From an uncultured Bacteroidales bacterium (lineage in GTDB: Bacteria > Bacteroidota > Bacteroidia > Bacteroidales > Bacteroidaceae), in assembly GCA_902799355.1 (NCBI GenBank), contig CADCAG010000006.1, positions 19,806 through 83,805 of the forward strand: a DNA stretch of 64,000 nucleotides, in the 5' to 3' direction. The translations under genes were made by a program, and so were the position numbers. A model generated the notes under the pieces. It made no database searches and was not told where the DNA came from. It was given only the letters and a program-made list of their open reading frames with translations. Below are positions 32,576 through 40,757 of the stretch, in pieces; positions within the stretch are counted from its first letter, which is position 1; each line of letters starts with the position of its first letter.

Positions 32576-33540
32576 AATGCTAAATGAGGATATTTTTTTT
32601 GTAGTTCGGCGACCTTCGCCAGGGTCTGTTCATGGAAGGTGCGGTAGTCGGGGGAATCGGGGTTGAAGGGTTTGTGCGCCAGCGCCTGTTTGAGGGGTCG
32701 CCATTCGGCGAGATAGTCCTTGGCAGCTGGCGAGAAGTAGCTATCGACGAGGCGCTCCCAGATGTAGTCCACGGCCTGTGCAGAGGGGTGCAGCATGTCG
32801 GGAGCGTAGAAGCGGTAGTCGCGGAGCTCGTCGAGGACGAGTTCGTAGACGGGGAAGTAGGAAACGGAGCCCGCCGGAAAAGCGGCGGGAGTAGTGGAGA
32901 TGTCAGCGGGCAACCCGCTGACCGCTGGAAAGGCGGCGGGAAACCCGCCAACCGCTGAAGCCAACAGCTTATCGATAGCGAGGAGGAGGGTGGCTTTAGA
33001 GAGCTGGCTCTCGTGGTAGCCGTATTTGCGGTAGCGGATGGGGCTGACCGTCAGGACGATATGGATGTCAGGATTGAGGCTGCGCAGGAGGTCTATCGAC
33101 TGACGGAGATAGTCGGCACACTGGTCGACGGAGAGCTCCTCTTCCTGAAAGAGGGAGGCAGGACGCTTCTCGCAGTTGTCGACAATCTCGCCGGTAGCCT
33201 TGAGGCGATAGACATGGTTGGTGCCGAGGGTGAGGAAAGCGACACGAGGACCCACCGGAGAAACGGCGGGAGTAGTGGAGATGTCAGCGGGCAACCCGCT
33301 GACCGCTGGAGAGGCGGCAACAACGGAACCCGCAGGAGTGGCGGCCAGGCGCTGGAGGGTGTGGAGGATGCTGGCGGGGTTATACATGACACCGTAGGGG
33401 TTGACGGTGGCGGGGAAGGCCTCGTCGCGGAAGCGCTGGCCTATGGCATCGGCAAAACAAGAGCCCACGAAGAGGATCTCTTCGCAGGGCTCTATATGGA
33501 ATGGGGGCTCGTGGATGTCTACCTGTGTGCGGAACTCCAT
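32572..33540 (-). CDS. GSCFA domain protein with two in-frame repeat insertions
   Basis: A 322-residue protein of the GSCFA family (SGNH-hydrolase-like). The name-giving motif appears as FVGSCFADAIGQRF near residue 27. FLTLGTNHVY follows the first insert, and LTVSPIRYRKYGYHESQLSK and DMLHPSAQAVDYIW match conserved family blocks. Residues about 65-97 and 193-224 are repeat-encoded (AVSGLPADISTTPA in both) and split these blocks without disrupting the frame. ATG 33540 overlaps the DUF4384 stop (TGATG); a GTG lies one codon upstream. The gene is coupled to murF-alr downstream. The substrate is unknown, possibly a cell-wall or glycan ester given the neighbour. Confidence 0.85.
   Translation of the reverse strand: MEFRTQVDIHEPPFHIEPCEEILFVGSCFADAIGQRFRDEAFPATVNPYGVMYNPASILHTLQRLAATPAGSVVAASPAVSGLPADISTTPAVSPVGPRVAFLTLGTNHVYRLKATGEIVDNCEKRPASLFQEEELSVDQCADYLRQSIDLLRSLNPDIHIVLTVSPIRYRKYGYHESQLSKATLLLAIDKLLASAVGGFPAAFPAVSGLPADISTTPAAFPAGSVSYFPVYELVLDELRDYRFYAPDMLHPSAQAVDYIWERLVDSYFSPAAKDYLAEWRPLKQALAHKPFNPDSPDYRTFHEQTLAKVAELQKKYPHLAL
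32869..32962. repeat. Family A double insertion in the GSCFA gene (C-terminal copy)
   Basis: Three hairpins in a row: CCCGCCG/CGGCGGG, CAGCGGG-CAA-CCCGCTG followed by ACCGCTGG, and GGCGGG-AAA-CCCGCC followed by AACCGCTG. The 47 bases 32883-32929 are identical to 33264-33310 in the same gene. Confidence 0.85.
33250..33345. repeat. Family A insertion in the GSCFA gene (N-terminal copy)
   Basis: Contains CAGCGGG-CAA-CCCGCTG and the ACCGCTGGAG flank, with the 47-bp segment shared with 32883-32929. It encodes residues about 65-97, between the VMYNPASIL and FLTLGTNHVY blocks. Confidence 0.85.
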
Positions 33541-34448
33541 CACTTCACCTGATAAAAGCGGCGGTTGAGTCCCAGACGCATGGTGCTCTTTCCACCTGTC
33601 TTGATATGATCCATCACGATGCTGAAATCTACCGGTTCACGAACAGCCATCAGCAGGAGCGTCTCTTCCGATGGTTCGTCACCGAAGATGAACGGTTCCT
33701 TCTTAAAGGATACGGTACTCATGGCCGGCACCAGCAGGTGGGCACATGTTGCCGCAGCATCCATAGGCAGCACGAGGTACTTGTTGCCCTGGCGGTCGAT
33801 GTCCAGCAGATTCATATACAGCAGTTCTGTGGTCTGGTTGGTGACACGCAGATAGCAGCTGGTATTCGGTGCGATTTGCTCGCCGAGGGGCAGACCTGTG
33901 GCGCAGTCGATGAGCTCGAACTCTACATCATAGTCGGTATCGGGATCAGCATCGGGGTCAACGAGGGTACTTTCTACCGACTTATCGATAGGGCCATCGA
34001 TTGCGAAGTGGCGGCCCAGCTGGTTGAGGAGCAGGGAGTCGTTAGATGACGAGCGGTAAGCCGTAGCGGTAGCCTGCATATAGGTGTTGGGGTGCGACAT
34101 CTTCTCGCTATCATCGGAGAACAGCTGTTTGATGACGTAGCTGAGGTACTGCTTGGAGAGACTCTTGGTGTTGCCCTTGAGACCCTTGATGAGGTCGGCC
34201 ACGGTATTGGTACCGGCAGAGGTGAAGGAGTACATCTTGGCATTCTTCTCGTCGATAACCGTCACAGCACTCTCCTCGCCTATCTGCAGCTTGGTATTAT
34301 CTGACAGCACCTTGCGGGCTTTCAGGGGTACCATGGTCTTGCCATTATGCCAGCGGGCAGTGCCCACGACAGAGTATACCGTATAAGACTGTGCTACCAG
34401 CGTCAATGGCATGAGTGCCAGCAGCAGAAGGATGATTCTATTTCTCAT
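33540..34448 (-). CDS. DUF4384 domain periplasmic protein
   Basis: A 302-residue exported protein (MRNRIILLLLALMPLTLVAQ). An N-terminal FecR-like region (VYSVVGTARWHNGKTMVPLKAR, LQIGEESAVTVIDE) is followed, from about residue 175, by a DUF4384-like beta-sandwich: YDVEFELIDCATG, CYLRVTNQTTELLYMNLLDID, YLVLPMD and MAVREPVDFS. DUF4384 domains are often found with caspase-like peptidases, and here the gene overlaps the caspase gene by 11 bp. It is probably the partner or regulator of that protease in the periplasm; the role is inferred. ATG 34448 was chosen because it starts the signal peptide. Confidence 0.75.
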   Translation of the reverse strand: MRNRIILLLLALMPLTLVAQSYTVYSVVGTARWHNGKTMVPLKARKVLSDNTKLQIGEESAVTVIDEKNAKMYSFTSAGTNTVADLIKGLKGNTKSLSKQYLSYVIKQLFSDDSEKMSHPNTYMQATATAYRSSSNDSLLLNQLGRHFAIDGPIDKSVESTLVDPDADPDTDYDVEFELIDCATGLPLGEQIAPNTSCYLRVTNQTTELLYMNLLDIDRQGNKYLVLPMDAAATCAHLLVPAMSTVSFKKEPFIFGDEPSEETLLLMAVREPVDFSIVMDHIKTGGKSTMRLGLNRRFYQVK

Positions 34449-36849
34449 AGGTGAAGATATTAAAGTGTTCGATACCACTGGGATTCATAAATACCGGAGT
34501 CTGCTTGAACTCGGTAGTGCGACGTACGGCATCATAGAGGTATGTGTCGAGAGTACGAGTGGAGAGGCCTTCGTCACCTTCCTTGCGGGCAGCACCGTTG
34601 AAAGCTTCTACCAGTGCCTTGGTGAAGGCGCCATTACCCCATGTGGGATCTTCCTTCGACTTGGTGTCACCGGCACTGGAAGCATAGAACAGCATACCAT
34701 TCTTGGAGCGGCGCAGCTGCTCTACGAAGTGCTCAGCAGCCGCCGAGCGGTTACCCTCCAGCAGACCGGCAGAGTAGCAGGCGTCGGCGAAGACGACGAA
34801 CTTAGAGTTGATCTTCTCAGCAGCATCCTTGAAGTCGGTAGCGCTGAAGCACTCGTAGGTGCGCTTGGTGCTTCCGCCATAGGGCATGAAGAAGAAACGG
34901 TCGCGCTCGTCACGGTAGCCATGACCGGCGAAGAAGAACATGCACAGGTCGTTAGGACGTGCCTCCTGACCCATCCATTCCATGGCCTCGAAGATGTCAC
35001 CACGGGTAGCCTCCTGGTCGCAGAGCAGCTTCACCTCTACATCGGTGAAGGGGTGGCCCTTCTTGGAGCGCAGCACATTGGCGAAGTCGTTGGCATCCTT
35101 GACGGTCATCTTCAAGGGGAGCAGCTTCTCGTCCTTATAGTCTCCTACTCCAACAACCACGGCAAAGAGGCGTGGCAGGTCGACCTCCTGGACATTCTCA
35201 CGGATAAGACGGATGGCAGCGGGAATACTATTACCCTTCTCGTTCTGTGCAAAGAGCATGACGGTACAGTCGCGGTTGGGTACGTCGACCTCTATCATGT
35301 CAGCCTGCTTGACGGCACGGCTGTCGGGCTGGCGGACACCGTCAACCATAACGGTAATCTTGGTAGAGCTCTCCAGACCCTGTGCCAACAGCTGATATTT
35401 CACCTTGATGACATCGGTATGGAACAGCGACTGGTCCTCTGGATAGAGGATGCGCACCACTGGGGCACCATTGGCCATATTCATCTCTTCCTCAATCTGA
35501 TCCTGGGTATTGTTGAGGGATGCGAGGGAGGCTCCTGCTGCCAGCTTATCAAAAGCGGTGGGAGCAGGGATATCAGCACCGACGGGGAGGATGTCGGCGG
35601 CAGTGCCCGCTGCTGATGCGGCGGGAGTAGTGGAAGCTACAGCAGAGCCAGCGGAAGTGCCAGCGGGCAACCCGCTGGCCGCTGGAGCAGCAGCGGGAGC
35701 GCCAGCAGGAGCGGACGGTGTGGGCACCTCGGTGCCGTCCTGCTTGAGGGTCAGCGCCTCGAGGGGTACATCCCAGTGGGTAGTGGCTGTAGGCGGCAGG
35801 TTGCGCTGGATTTCGGACTCCTTAGGGAGCACTACCAGTGACTTCTTGCGCTGAGCCTGCTGAGCCACCTGTAACTTCAGCTGGCGGAGCTTCTCCAGAC
35901 GGACAACCTCCAGGCTGTCGGCAATCATCATGGAGTCGATGGTGGCTATCATGGTTTTGCTGAGGATGCCTGTCGTGGTCAGGCTATCCATCAGTGCCTG
36001 ATTGAGGGAGTCGAGCTGCTCGGTACGCGAAAGCTTGACAAGATCCATGAGCTTCACCAAGCTGTCAGGGCGTTCTGCGGGAGGCAGGATGGTAGCGGAG
36101 TAGCCGATAGGCGGGTCCGCGACAGCGGCAACAGTACCCGCTGCTGACGCGGCGGGAGTAGTGGCGGCGGAGCCCACCGGAGAAACGGCGGGAGTGGTGG
36201 AAGCCGCAACAGAGGCGGCAGAGCCAGCGGATAACCCGCTAGCCGCTAGAGCAGCGGAGGGAGCAGCAGGGGCACCGGCGGGCAACCCACTGGCCGCTGG
36301 AGCAGCGGCGACGGGAGCCTTAGCGATAATCTTGGTGGGGCGCTCGATTTCGGGCACGAGGGCGACATCTTTGCCGTCGGACATGTCGAGCCAGCGCTTG
36401 GCCTCTACACTGTCGGCCTCTACGAGGACGCCCTTCGAATAAAGCTCTGCGAGCTTACGCTGAGCAGGTACATAGCCACGCAGTGCCGATGCCCTCATAT
36501 ACATCAGTGCCTGATCGTAATTGACAGGCAGACCGTCACCATTCATATAGCAGGTGGCCAGTCCGTATTCTGCCTTGGGATGGCGCTGACGGGCAGCACG
36601 TTTGAACCACATGGACGCAGAGCTATAGTCTTTCGACCCACTCTCGCCCAGATAATACATCTTACCCAGTTGGAACTGTGCTTCGGCAAGTCCTTTGTCG
36701 GCTGCCTGCGTATACAGTTCAAGCGCATCCGCCATCTGACCTGCCTCATACTTGGCGTTAGCTTCGCTGAGCAGTTCCTGAGCGGTCTGTGCCACTGCCA
36801 TGACCGTCATCATGGTCATCAGCAGCATTACGTATACTCTTTTCTTCAT
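34438..36849 (-). CDS. SEL1-repeat caspase-like (C14) protein with repeat-derived linkers
   Basis: An 803-residue exported protein (MKKRVYVMLLMTMMTVMAVAQ). SEL1/TPR repeats lie at about 25-160 (AEAQFQLGKMYYLGESG, AEYGLATCYMNGDG). An Ala/Ser/Pro/Gly-rich repeat-encoded segment follows at about 179-246, a coiled helical stretch (~250-345), and a second such segment at ~376-414. The C-terminal ~230 residues are a caspase p20-type fold with the catalytic pair present: His in MFFFAGHGYRDE and Cys in VFADACYSAG. It is therefore potentially an active cysteine protease in the cell envelope. It sits 25 bp after the CHASE2 gene and overlaps the DUF4384 gene. Confidence 0.85.
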   Translation of the reverse strand: MKKRVYVMLLMTMMTVMAVAQTAQELLSEANAKYEAGQMADALELYTQAADKGLAEAQFQLGKMYYLGESGSKDYSSASMWFKRAARQRHPKAEYGLATCYMNGDGLPVNYDQALMYMRASALRGYVPAQRKLAELYSKGVLVEADSVEAKRWLDMSDGKDVALVPEIERPTKIIAKAPVAAAPAASGLPAGAPAAPSAALAASGLSAGSAASVAASTTPAVSPVGSAATTPAASAAGTVAAVADPPIGYSATILPPAERPDSLVKLMDLVKLSRTEQLDSLNQALMDSLTTTGILSKTMIATIDSMMIADSLEVVRLEKLRQLKLQVAQQAQRKKSLVVLPKESEIQRNLPPTATTHWDVPLEALTLKQDGTEVPTPSAPAGAPAAAPAASGLPAGTSAGSAVASTTPAASAAGTAADILPVGADIPAPTAFDKLAAGASLASLNNTQDQIEEEMNMANGAPVVRILYPEDQSLFHTDVIKVKYQLLAQGLESSTKITVMVDGVRQPDSRAVKQADMIEVDVPNRDCTVMLFAQNEKGNSIPAAIRLIRENVQEVDLPRLFAVVVGVGDYKDEKLLPLKMTVKDANDFANVLRSKKGHPFTDVEVKLLCDQEATRGDIFEAMEWMGQEARPNDLCMFFFAGHGYRDERDRFFFMPYGGSTKRTYECFSATDFKDAAEKINSKFVVFADACYSAGLLEGNRSAAAEHFVEQLRRSKNGMLFYASSAGDTKSKEDPTWGNGAFTKALVEAFNGAARKEGDEGLSTRTLDTYLYDAVRRTTEFKQTPVFMNPSGIEHFNIFTYEK
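35607..35722. repeat. Family A block in the caspase gene (linker 2)
   Basis: CAGCGGG-CAA-CCCGCTG followed by GCCGCTGGAGCAGC, plus CCCGCTGCTGATGCGGCGGG-type units. It encodes the AASGLPAG and STTPAASAAGT segments. Confidence 0.8.
36112..36312. repeat. Family A block in the caspase gene (linker 1), about 200 bp
   Basis: At least three diverged units: CCCGCTGCTGACGCGGCGGG, CAGCGGATAACCCGCTAGCCGCT and GGCGGGCAACCCACTGGCCGCT. It encodes residues about 179-246, in the same reading frame as the other insertions (AASGLPAG, LAASGLSAG, TTPAASAAGT). Confidence 0.8.
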
Positions 36850-36874
36850 AGTCATCATCTCCTTCACTTTTAAG

Positions 36875-38044
36875 TTATTCTTCCTCATTTTCACCTTCCA
36901 GATATATGGAGTGTTTGAAAATCTTCCAATGGAACTTGTTACACATTATTCGGGCACTATCCTCATAGATGGGTCGCGCCGTCTCGATGAGAGCAATACC
37001 TGCCAATGGGTAGAGCAGGTTGATATTACATTGCAGATACATAAAACTCAAGAATGCCACCCACACCAGCAGTGCTGCCATCAGGAAGTAGTAGCAGCTG
37101 ATGATGTAGCTGTCGACCTTCGGCCACAGGCGTGGCACCCAGTAGTTGATCCAGGACGAGAAATAGCATATGATGAATGCCAGCAAGATGCTGAACCATA
37201 CCGGCAGATCCTGGATATTGCGGTTCTGGATATACGACAACATAGAGTATGCCTGCAACTTCATTCCCGGCATCTTGCCCATCGGCGTGAAGTGAGCATC
37301 CTCCTCATTGGAGAAGGTTCCCAGCAGGACAATCTTGTCTTTCAGCAGGTCGGCATACTCCTTGACGTCCTTGAAATTGATGACAGGGAAGTCTGTATCG
37401 CCATAGACGATGAGACGTTCGTTGATGTCCTGCTCATGGGGTTTCTCGCCAGTATACATACAGGCTGTCTGGTAGGCCAGTGAATACATCGTCTTGTCAT
37501 TGTACTTCTGTGTCAGCGTATATTCGCGGATAATGCCACCCTCATGGTCTTGCAGCACATTGCCATAGGCAAAGCAATAGTCGCCCATGGGTTCAAAGAA
37601 CGAGGTAATCAGTGAACCGAAGCTTTTCTTCTCCTCATCATAGTCAACCAGTTTGCTGGAGAAGACGATAGGCACCTGAGCCTCGTCGATGGCCGCTATC
37701 AGCATGGCGTTGGCCAGCACGTCGTCGCCCTCCTTGTAGAAGATGAGGTCAATAGACAGCACGCGTGGCTTGCAAGAGGCTATTTGCTGGATGACCTGTC
37801 CGATTTCCCCACGGTCGCGCAGTTCCACCATGTCGACCATGACGATATCGTTGTTTAGCTCAATATCCTCGCTACGGCTCATCTCGTAATAGACGTCCGT
37901 CATGCGGAAATTCTCGAAGGCCTGTTCTACGGGGTTGAACATGGAGAGGTTAACAGACACCAATCCGATGATTGCTGCCAGCAATGCTGTCGTAAGACAG
38001 ACCCCTACATGATCCCAATGCCAGAATTTCCAGTCTTTTTTCAT
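36875..38044 (-). CDS. CHASE2 domain membrane protein
   Basis: A 389-residue inner-membrane protein. One N-terminal membrane segment (~14-32, LTTALLAAIIGLVSVNL) is followed by an extracytoplasmic CHASE2 sensor domain to about residue 270 (IVMVDMVELRDRGEIGQVI, VLSIDLIFYKE, KDKIVLLGTF..DAHFTPMGKMPG). Three membrane segments near 277-355 close the protein. It lacks any kinase, cyclase or other output domain, unlike typical CHASE2 receptors, which suggests it signals through a partner. It heads the operon with the caspase-like and DUF4384 genes and has a -7 element at 38067-38075. Confidence 0.85.
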   Translation of the reverse strand: MKKDWKFWHWDHVGVCLTTALLAAIIGLVSVNLSMFNPVEQAFENFRMTDVYYEMSRSEDIELNNDIVMVDMVELRDRGEIGQVIQQIASCKPRVLSIDLIFYKEGDDVLANAMLIAAIDEAQVPIVFSSKLVDYDEEKKSFGSLITSFFEPMGDYCFAYGNVLQDHEGGIIREYTLTQKYNDKTMYSLAYQTACMYTGEKPHEQDINERLIVYGDTDFPVINFKDVKEYADLLKDKIVLLGTFSNEEDAHFTPMGKMPGMKLQAYSMLSYIQNRNIQDLPVWFSILLAFIICYFSSWINYWVPRLWPKVDSYIISCYYFLMAALLVWVAFLSFMYLQCNINLLYPLAGIALIETARPIYEDSARIMCNKFHWKIFKHSIYLEGENEEE

Positions 38045-38066
38045 TCTGTAGGCTATCTATTACGCT

Positions 38067-38075
38067 GCAAAGATA
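38067..38075 (-). promoter_or_regulatory. -7 promoter element for the CHASE2-caspase-murF operon
   Basis: The reverse complement reads TATCTTTGC, 22 nt upstream of the CHASE2 ATG at 38044. Confidence 0.65.
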
Positions 38076-38146
38076 CATAATTTATATCAACTATGCAAAA
38101 AAGAAGGCCACAGATTACAAAAAAAAGTGAAATTATTTGCCAAGCG

Positions 38147-38164
38147 AACAGGCTAAAGCCTGTT
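38147..38164. other. Hairpin downstream of the YfhO-like gene
   Basis: A 7-bp stem (AACAGGC / GCCTGTT) with a TAAA loop, just after the stop at 38171-38173. The T-run comes only about 35 nt later on the minus strand, so it may be a weak terminator or another REP-like palindrome. Confidence 0.4.
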
Positions 38165-38170
38165 TCCGCC

Positions 38171-40687
38171 TTATTCCTGAGGTGTCTGTTGACGACGACG
38201 ATGCTGATAAGCAGTCCATGCCAGTGCCAACACGATGAGTAACAACAGGACATAGGCTGCATAGGCGATGGTCTCCGTACGGTCGATGCTCTTGGGGAAG
38301 AAGCTCAGCACCACTTCGTGCTTGCCAGGCGTCACCTGCAGGGCACGCAGCACATAGTCGACACGTCCCAACGGCTGTTCTACGCCATCGACGGTAGCGA
38401 CCCATCCAGGGTAGTAGACTTCCGAGAACACCACTACTCCACCCTTTCCGGAGTTGACCTCATAGGTCAGCTTATTGGGTTCGTAAGCCGTAATGGTCAC
38501 CAGACTCAGCGTATCCTGCTCAACAGCCTGCCCCAGCTGTTCCTCGAACTTCTTGTCGGCAACAGCCTCGTGGCGTAGCGGCAGACGTCCCACCATGTCG
38601 AGTTCCTCGTTGGCATTCTCGACATAGTGTACACGGTCGACGAACCACGCATTACCATAGGTATAGGGATTGGCCAATGGCACCGTTTGTCCACCCTGCA
38701 ACGGCAGAATGAAGTATTTGGTATTGAGCATGTTAAGTACAGGATAGATGCTGTCGCCATTGACCTGCGTCATATCACCGCCTGCCTCGCTGACAGCCTT
38801 GAAAACGCGGTTCATCTCCGGTGAGATATGAGCGTCGATGAGTTCCTGATAGCGACGCAGCTTAGCGGCATGGTAGCCACCGATGCTCTTCAGGTAGTAG
38901 CTGGTCTCATTCTCGTTAAACGTCGATGATGCCAGATTCAGCACACGGTAGTCGAGTGACTTGTCCTGCAGGATATGGTCGACAGCTGCCGACTTCGGCA
39001 TGGGCTCCTCGCGGACTGTCTTCGACACAAACATGCCGTCGTTGAGGTAGCGCTTGTTGATCTGCCACATATCGATGAGACAGAGCACGGTAAGACCTAC
39101 AGTGAGCCACTGAGCCTTTATCTTACGGTAACGGTAGAGCAGCAGACAGGCCGTACCGATAACGATAATCCAGAACGAGCGCCAACAGTCGGCAGTAAAT
39201 ACCGCAACACGCATCTCCGTCAGGTTGTTCAACAGTGGCGTCACCTGATCAGCAGGTAGCTGACGCATCGCCTGCATCTCATTATAGCTGATAAAGTCGG
39301 GGAAGAACGTCTGTGGCATCAAGGCAAAGAGCAGACAGATGCCACCCGTCAAAGCGAAAGAAATCCACAGAGCACGAGTGGGGAAACCACTCGCCACAGG
39401 CGAAGCAGAACAGCTATCAATCACCTTCTTCAGAGCCAGCATCGCCAACAAAGGAATGGTGAATTCCGCAATGACCAGGATGGAAGCTACCGTTCGGAAC
39501 TTCGCATACATCGGTATATAGTCGAGGAAGAAGTCCGTGAACGGCATGAAGTTACGACCCCACGAGAGGAGTATCGACAGGATGGTTACTGCCAGCAGTG
39601 CCCACTTCAGTGGCCCCTTGACGATGAACAGTCCCAGCACGAAGAGCATGAGAACAAAGGCACCGACATATACCGGTCCTGCCGTCATGGGCTGGTTGCC
39701 CCAATACTGGCCCAGCTGCTGGTAGATGCCCATATAGTATTCGTCGGCATGTTTCATGGCCGTCTTGCTCTGCGACAGCGGCACACTGGCACCACCCTTG
39801 GCATTCGGTACCAGCAGCGTCCATGTCTCGTCAATGCCATAGCTCCACTGTGTGATGTAGTCGCGATCCAGGCCACTGCTGGTCTGGTTAGCGCTGTTTT
39901 TCTTGACCAGCTCACTCTTACCACGCATAGACTCCTTGCCATACTCCCATGTATGGTAGAGATTCGATATGTTGATACAGATACCGATGGCACCACCTGC
40001 CAGGCATGCAGCCGTGGCCTTGAGAAGATGCTTGTATTGTTTCTTCAGCAGTCCATCGATGCAGAAAGCGATGAGCATTGCCAGCACGATGAACAGGTAG
40101 TAGTAGGTCATCTGTACGTGGTTCGCCAGCACCTCCAGGGCTGCGAAGAACGCCGTGACGAGCATGCCCCACAGGTATTTCCCTCGGTATGCCAGCACCA
40201 CTCCGGCAATCATTGGCGGCAGATAGGCCAGCGCCATCACCTTCCAGATATGACCGGCAGCGATGATGATGAAGAAATAGCTGCTGAATGCCCATATCAC
40301 GGCACCTAAAGCCGCCAGATAGACGCGGAAGTCGAAGGCACGCAACAGGATATAGAAGCCCAGCAGGTATACGAAGACATACCACACATTCTCAGGAAGT
40401 CCGAGGTGATAGACGGTCTCCACCTTCGACAGCAGCGTCGTGCTTGGGTATGACGGTGACATCTGGTAGGTCGGCATACCTCCGAACAAGGCGTTCGTCC
40501 AGCGTGTGCGCTCTCCTGTGCGCTGCTGGTATTCCACAGCCTCCTGTCCTGCTCCACGTCCTGCCGATGAGTCATGGCGATAGAGCACTCGTCCCTCGAT
40601 ATCGGCAGGGAAGAAATAGGCAAAAGATATCACAACGAATAACAAGACGACCACCACGTCGGGTAGCCACAGCTTCCAATTTTTCAT
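38171..40687 (-). CDS. YfhO family membrane protein with one in-frame repeat insertion
   Basis: An 838-residue polytopic inner-membrane protein of the YfhO family (GT-C-like glycosyltransferase fold). The opening MKNWKLWLPDVVVVLLFVV is followed by FAYFFPADIEGRVLYRHDSSAGRG, and about 12 membrane helices cover residues 1-550. A periplasmic C-terminal part (VVFSEVYYPGWVATVDGVEQ) and a last membrane helix near the end complete the protein. Family members are thought to transfer sugars onto envelope polymers; the substrate here is unknown. Residues about 426-437 (SPVASGFPTRA) come from a family A element. ATG 40687 was chosen; ATG 40699 is four codons upstream. A longer upstream frame runs antisense through the nucleosidase gene and was not used. 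Confidence 0.85.
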   Translation of the reverse strand: MKNWKLWLPDVVVVLLFVVISFAYFFPADIEGRVLYRHDSSAGRGAGQEAVEYQQRTGERTRWTNALFGGMPTYQMSPSYPSTTLLSKVETVYHLGLPENVWYVFVYLLGFYILLRAFDFRVYLAALGAVIWAFSSYFFIIIAAGHIWKVMALAYLPPMIAGVVLAYRGKYLWGMLVTAFFAALEVLANHVQMTYYYLFIVLAMLIAFCIDGLLKKQYKHLLKATAACLAGGAIGICINISNLYHTWEYGKESMRGKSELVKKNSANQTSSGLDRDYITQWSYGIDETWTLLVPNAKGGASVPLSQSKTAMKHADEYYMGIYQQLGQYWGNQPMTAGPVYVGAFVLMLFVLGLFIVKGPLKWALLAVTILSILLSWGRNFMPFTDFFLDYIPMYAKFRTVASILVIAEFTIPLLAMLALKKVIDSCSASPVASGFPTRALWISFALTGGICLLFALMPQTFFPDFISYNEMQAMRQLPADQVTPLLNNLTEMRVAVFTADCWRSFWIIVIGTACLLLYRYRKIKAQWLTVGLTVLCLIDMWQINKRYLNDGMFVSKTVREEPMPKSAAVDHILQDKSLDYRVLNLASSTFNENETSYYLKSIGGYHAAKLRRYQELIDAHISPEMNRVFKAVSEAGGDMTQVNGDSIYPVLNMLNTKYFILPLQGGQTVPLANPYTYGNAWFVDRVHYVENANEELDMVGRLPLRHEAVADKKFEEQLGQAVEQDTLSLVTITAYEPNKLTYEVNSGKGGVVVFSEVYYPGWVATVDGVEQPLGRVDYVLRALQVTPGKHEVVLSFFPKSIDRTETIAYAAYVLLLLIVLALAWTAYQHRRRQQTPQE
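39376..39408. repeat. Family A insertion in the yfhO-like gene
   Basis: Stem GAGTGG / CCACTC with loop GGAAA, followed by GCCACAGGCGAAGC. The encoded SPVASGFP matches the SPAVSGLP segments in the murF and GSCFA inserts. Confidence 0.7.
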
Positions 40688-40705
40688 GTTTTCTCTCATT
40701 TTGCT

Positions 40706-40738
40706 TGCAAAGTTACGAACTTTTTTCGTAACTTTGCA
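40706..40738. promoter_or_regulatory. Palindromic divergent promoter (yfhO-like / nucleosidase)
   Basis: Perfect 14-bp arms (TGCAAAGTTACGAA / TTCGTAACTTTGCA) with a 5-nt spacer. Each arm contains a -7 element TAACTTTGC pointing outward, one for the yfhO-like gene (minus) and one for the nucleosidase (plus). Confidence 0.7.
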
Positions 40739-40757
40739 CACAAAACATATAAAACAT

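Noticed and set aside
35607-36312. Simple low-complexity linker expansion
   Set aside because: The same hairpin-plus-flank DNA occurs in neighbouring unrelated genes and in the transposase gene, so a dispersed element explains the data better than local slippage.
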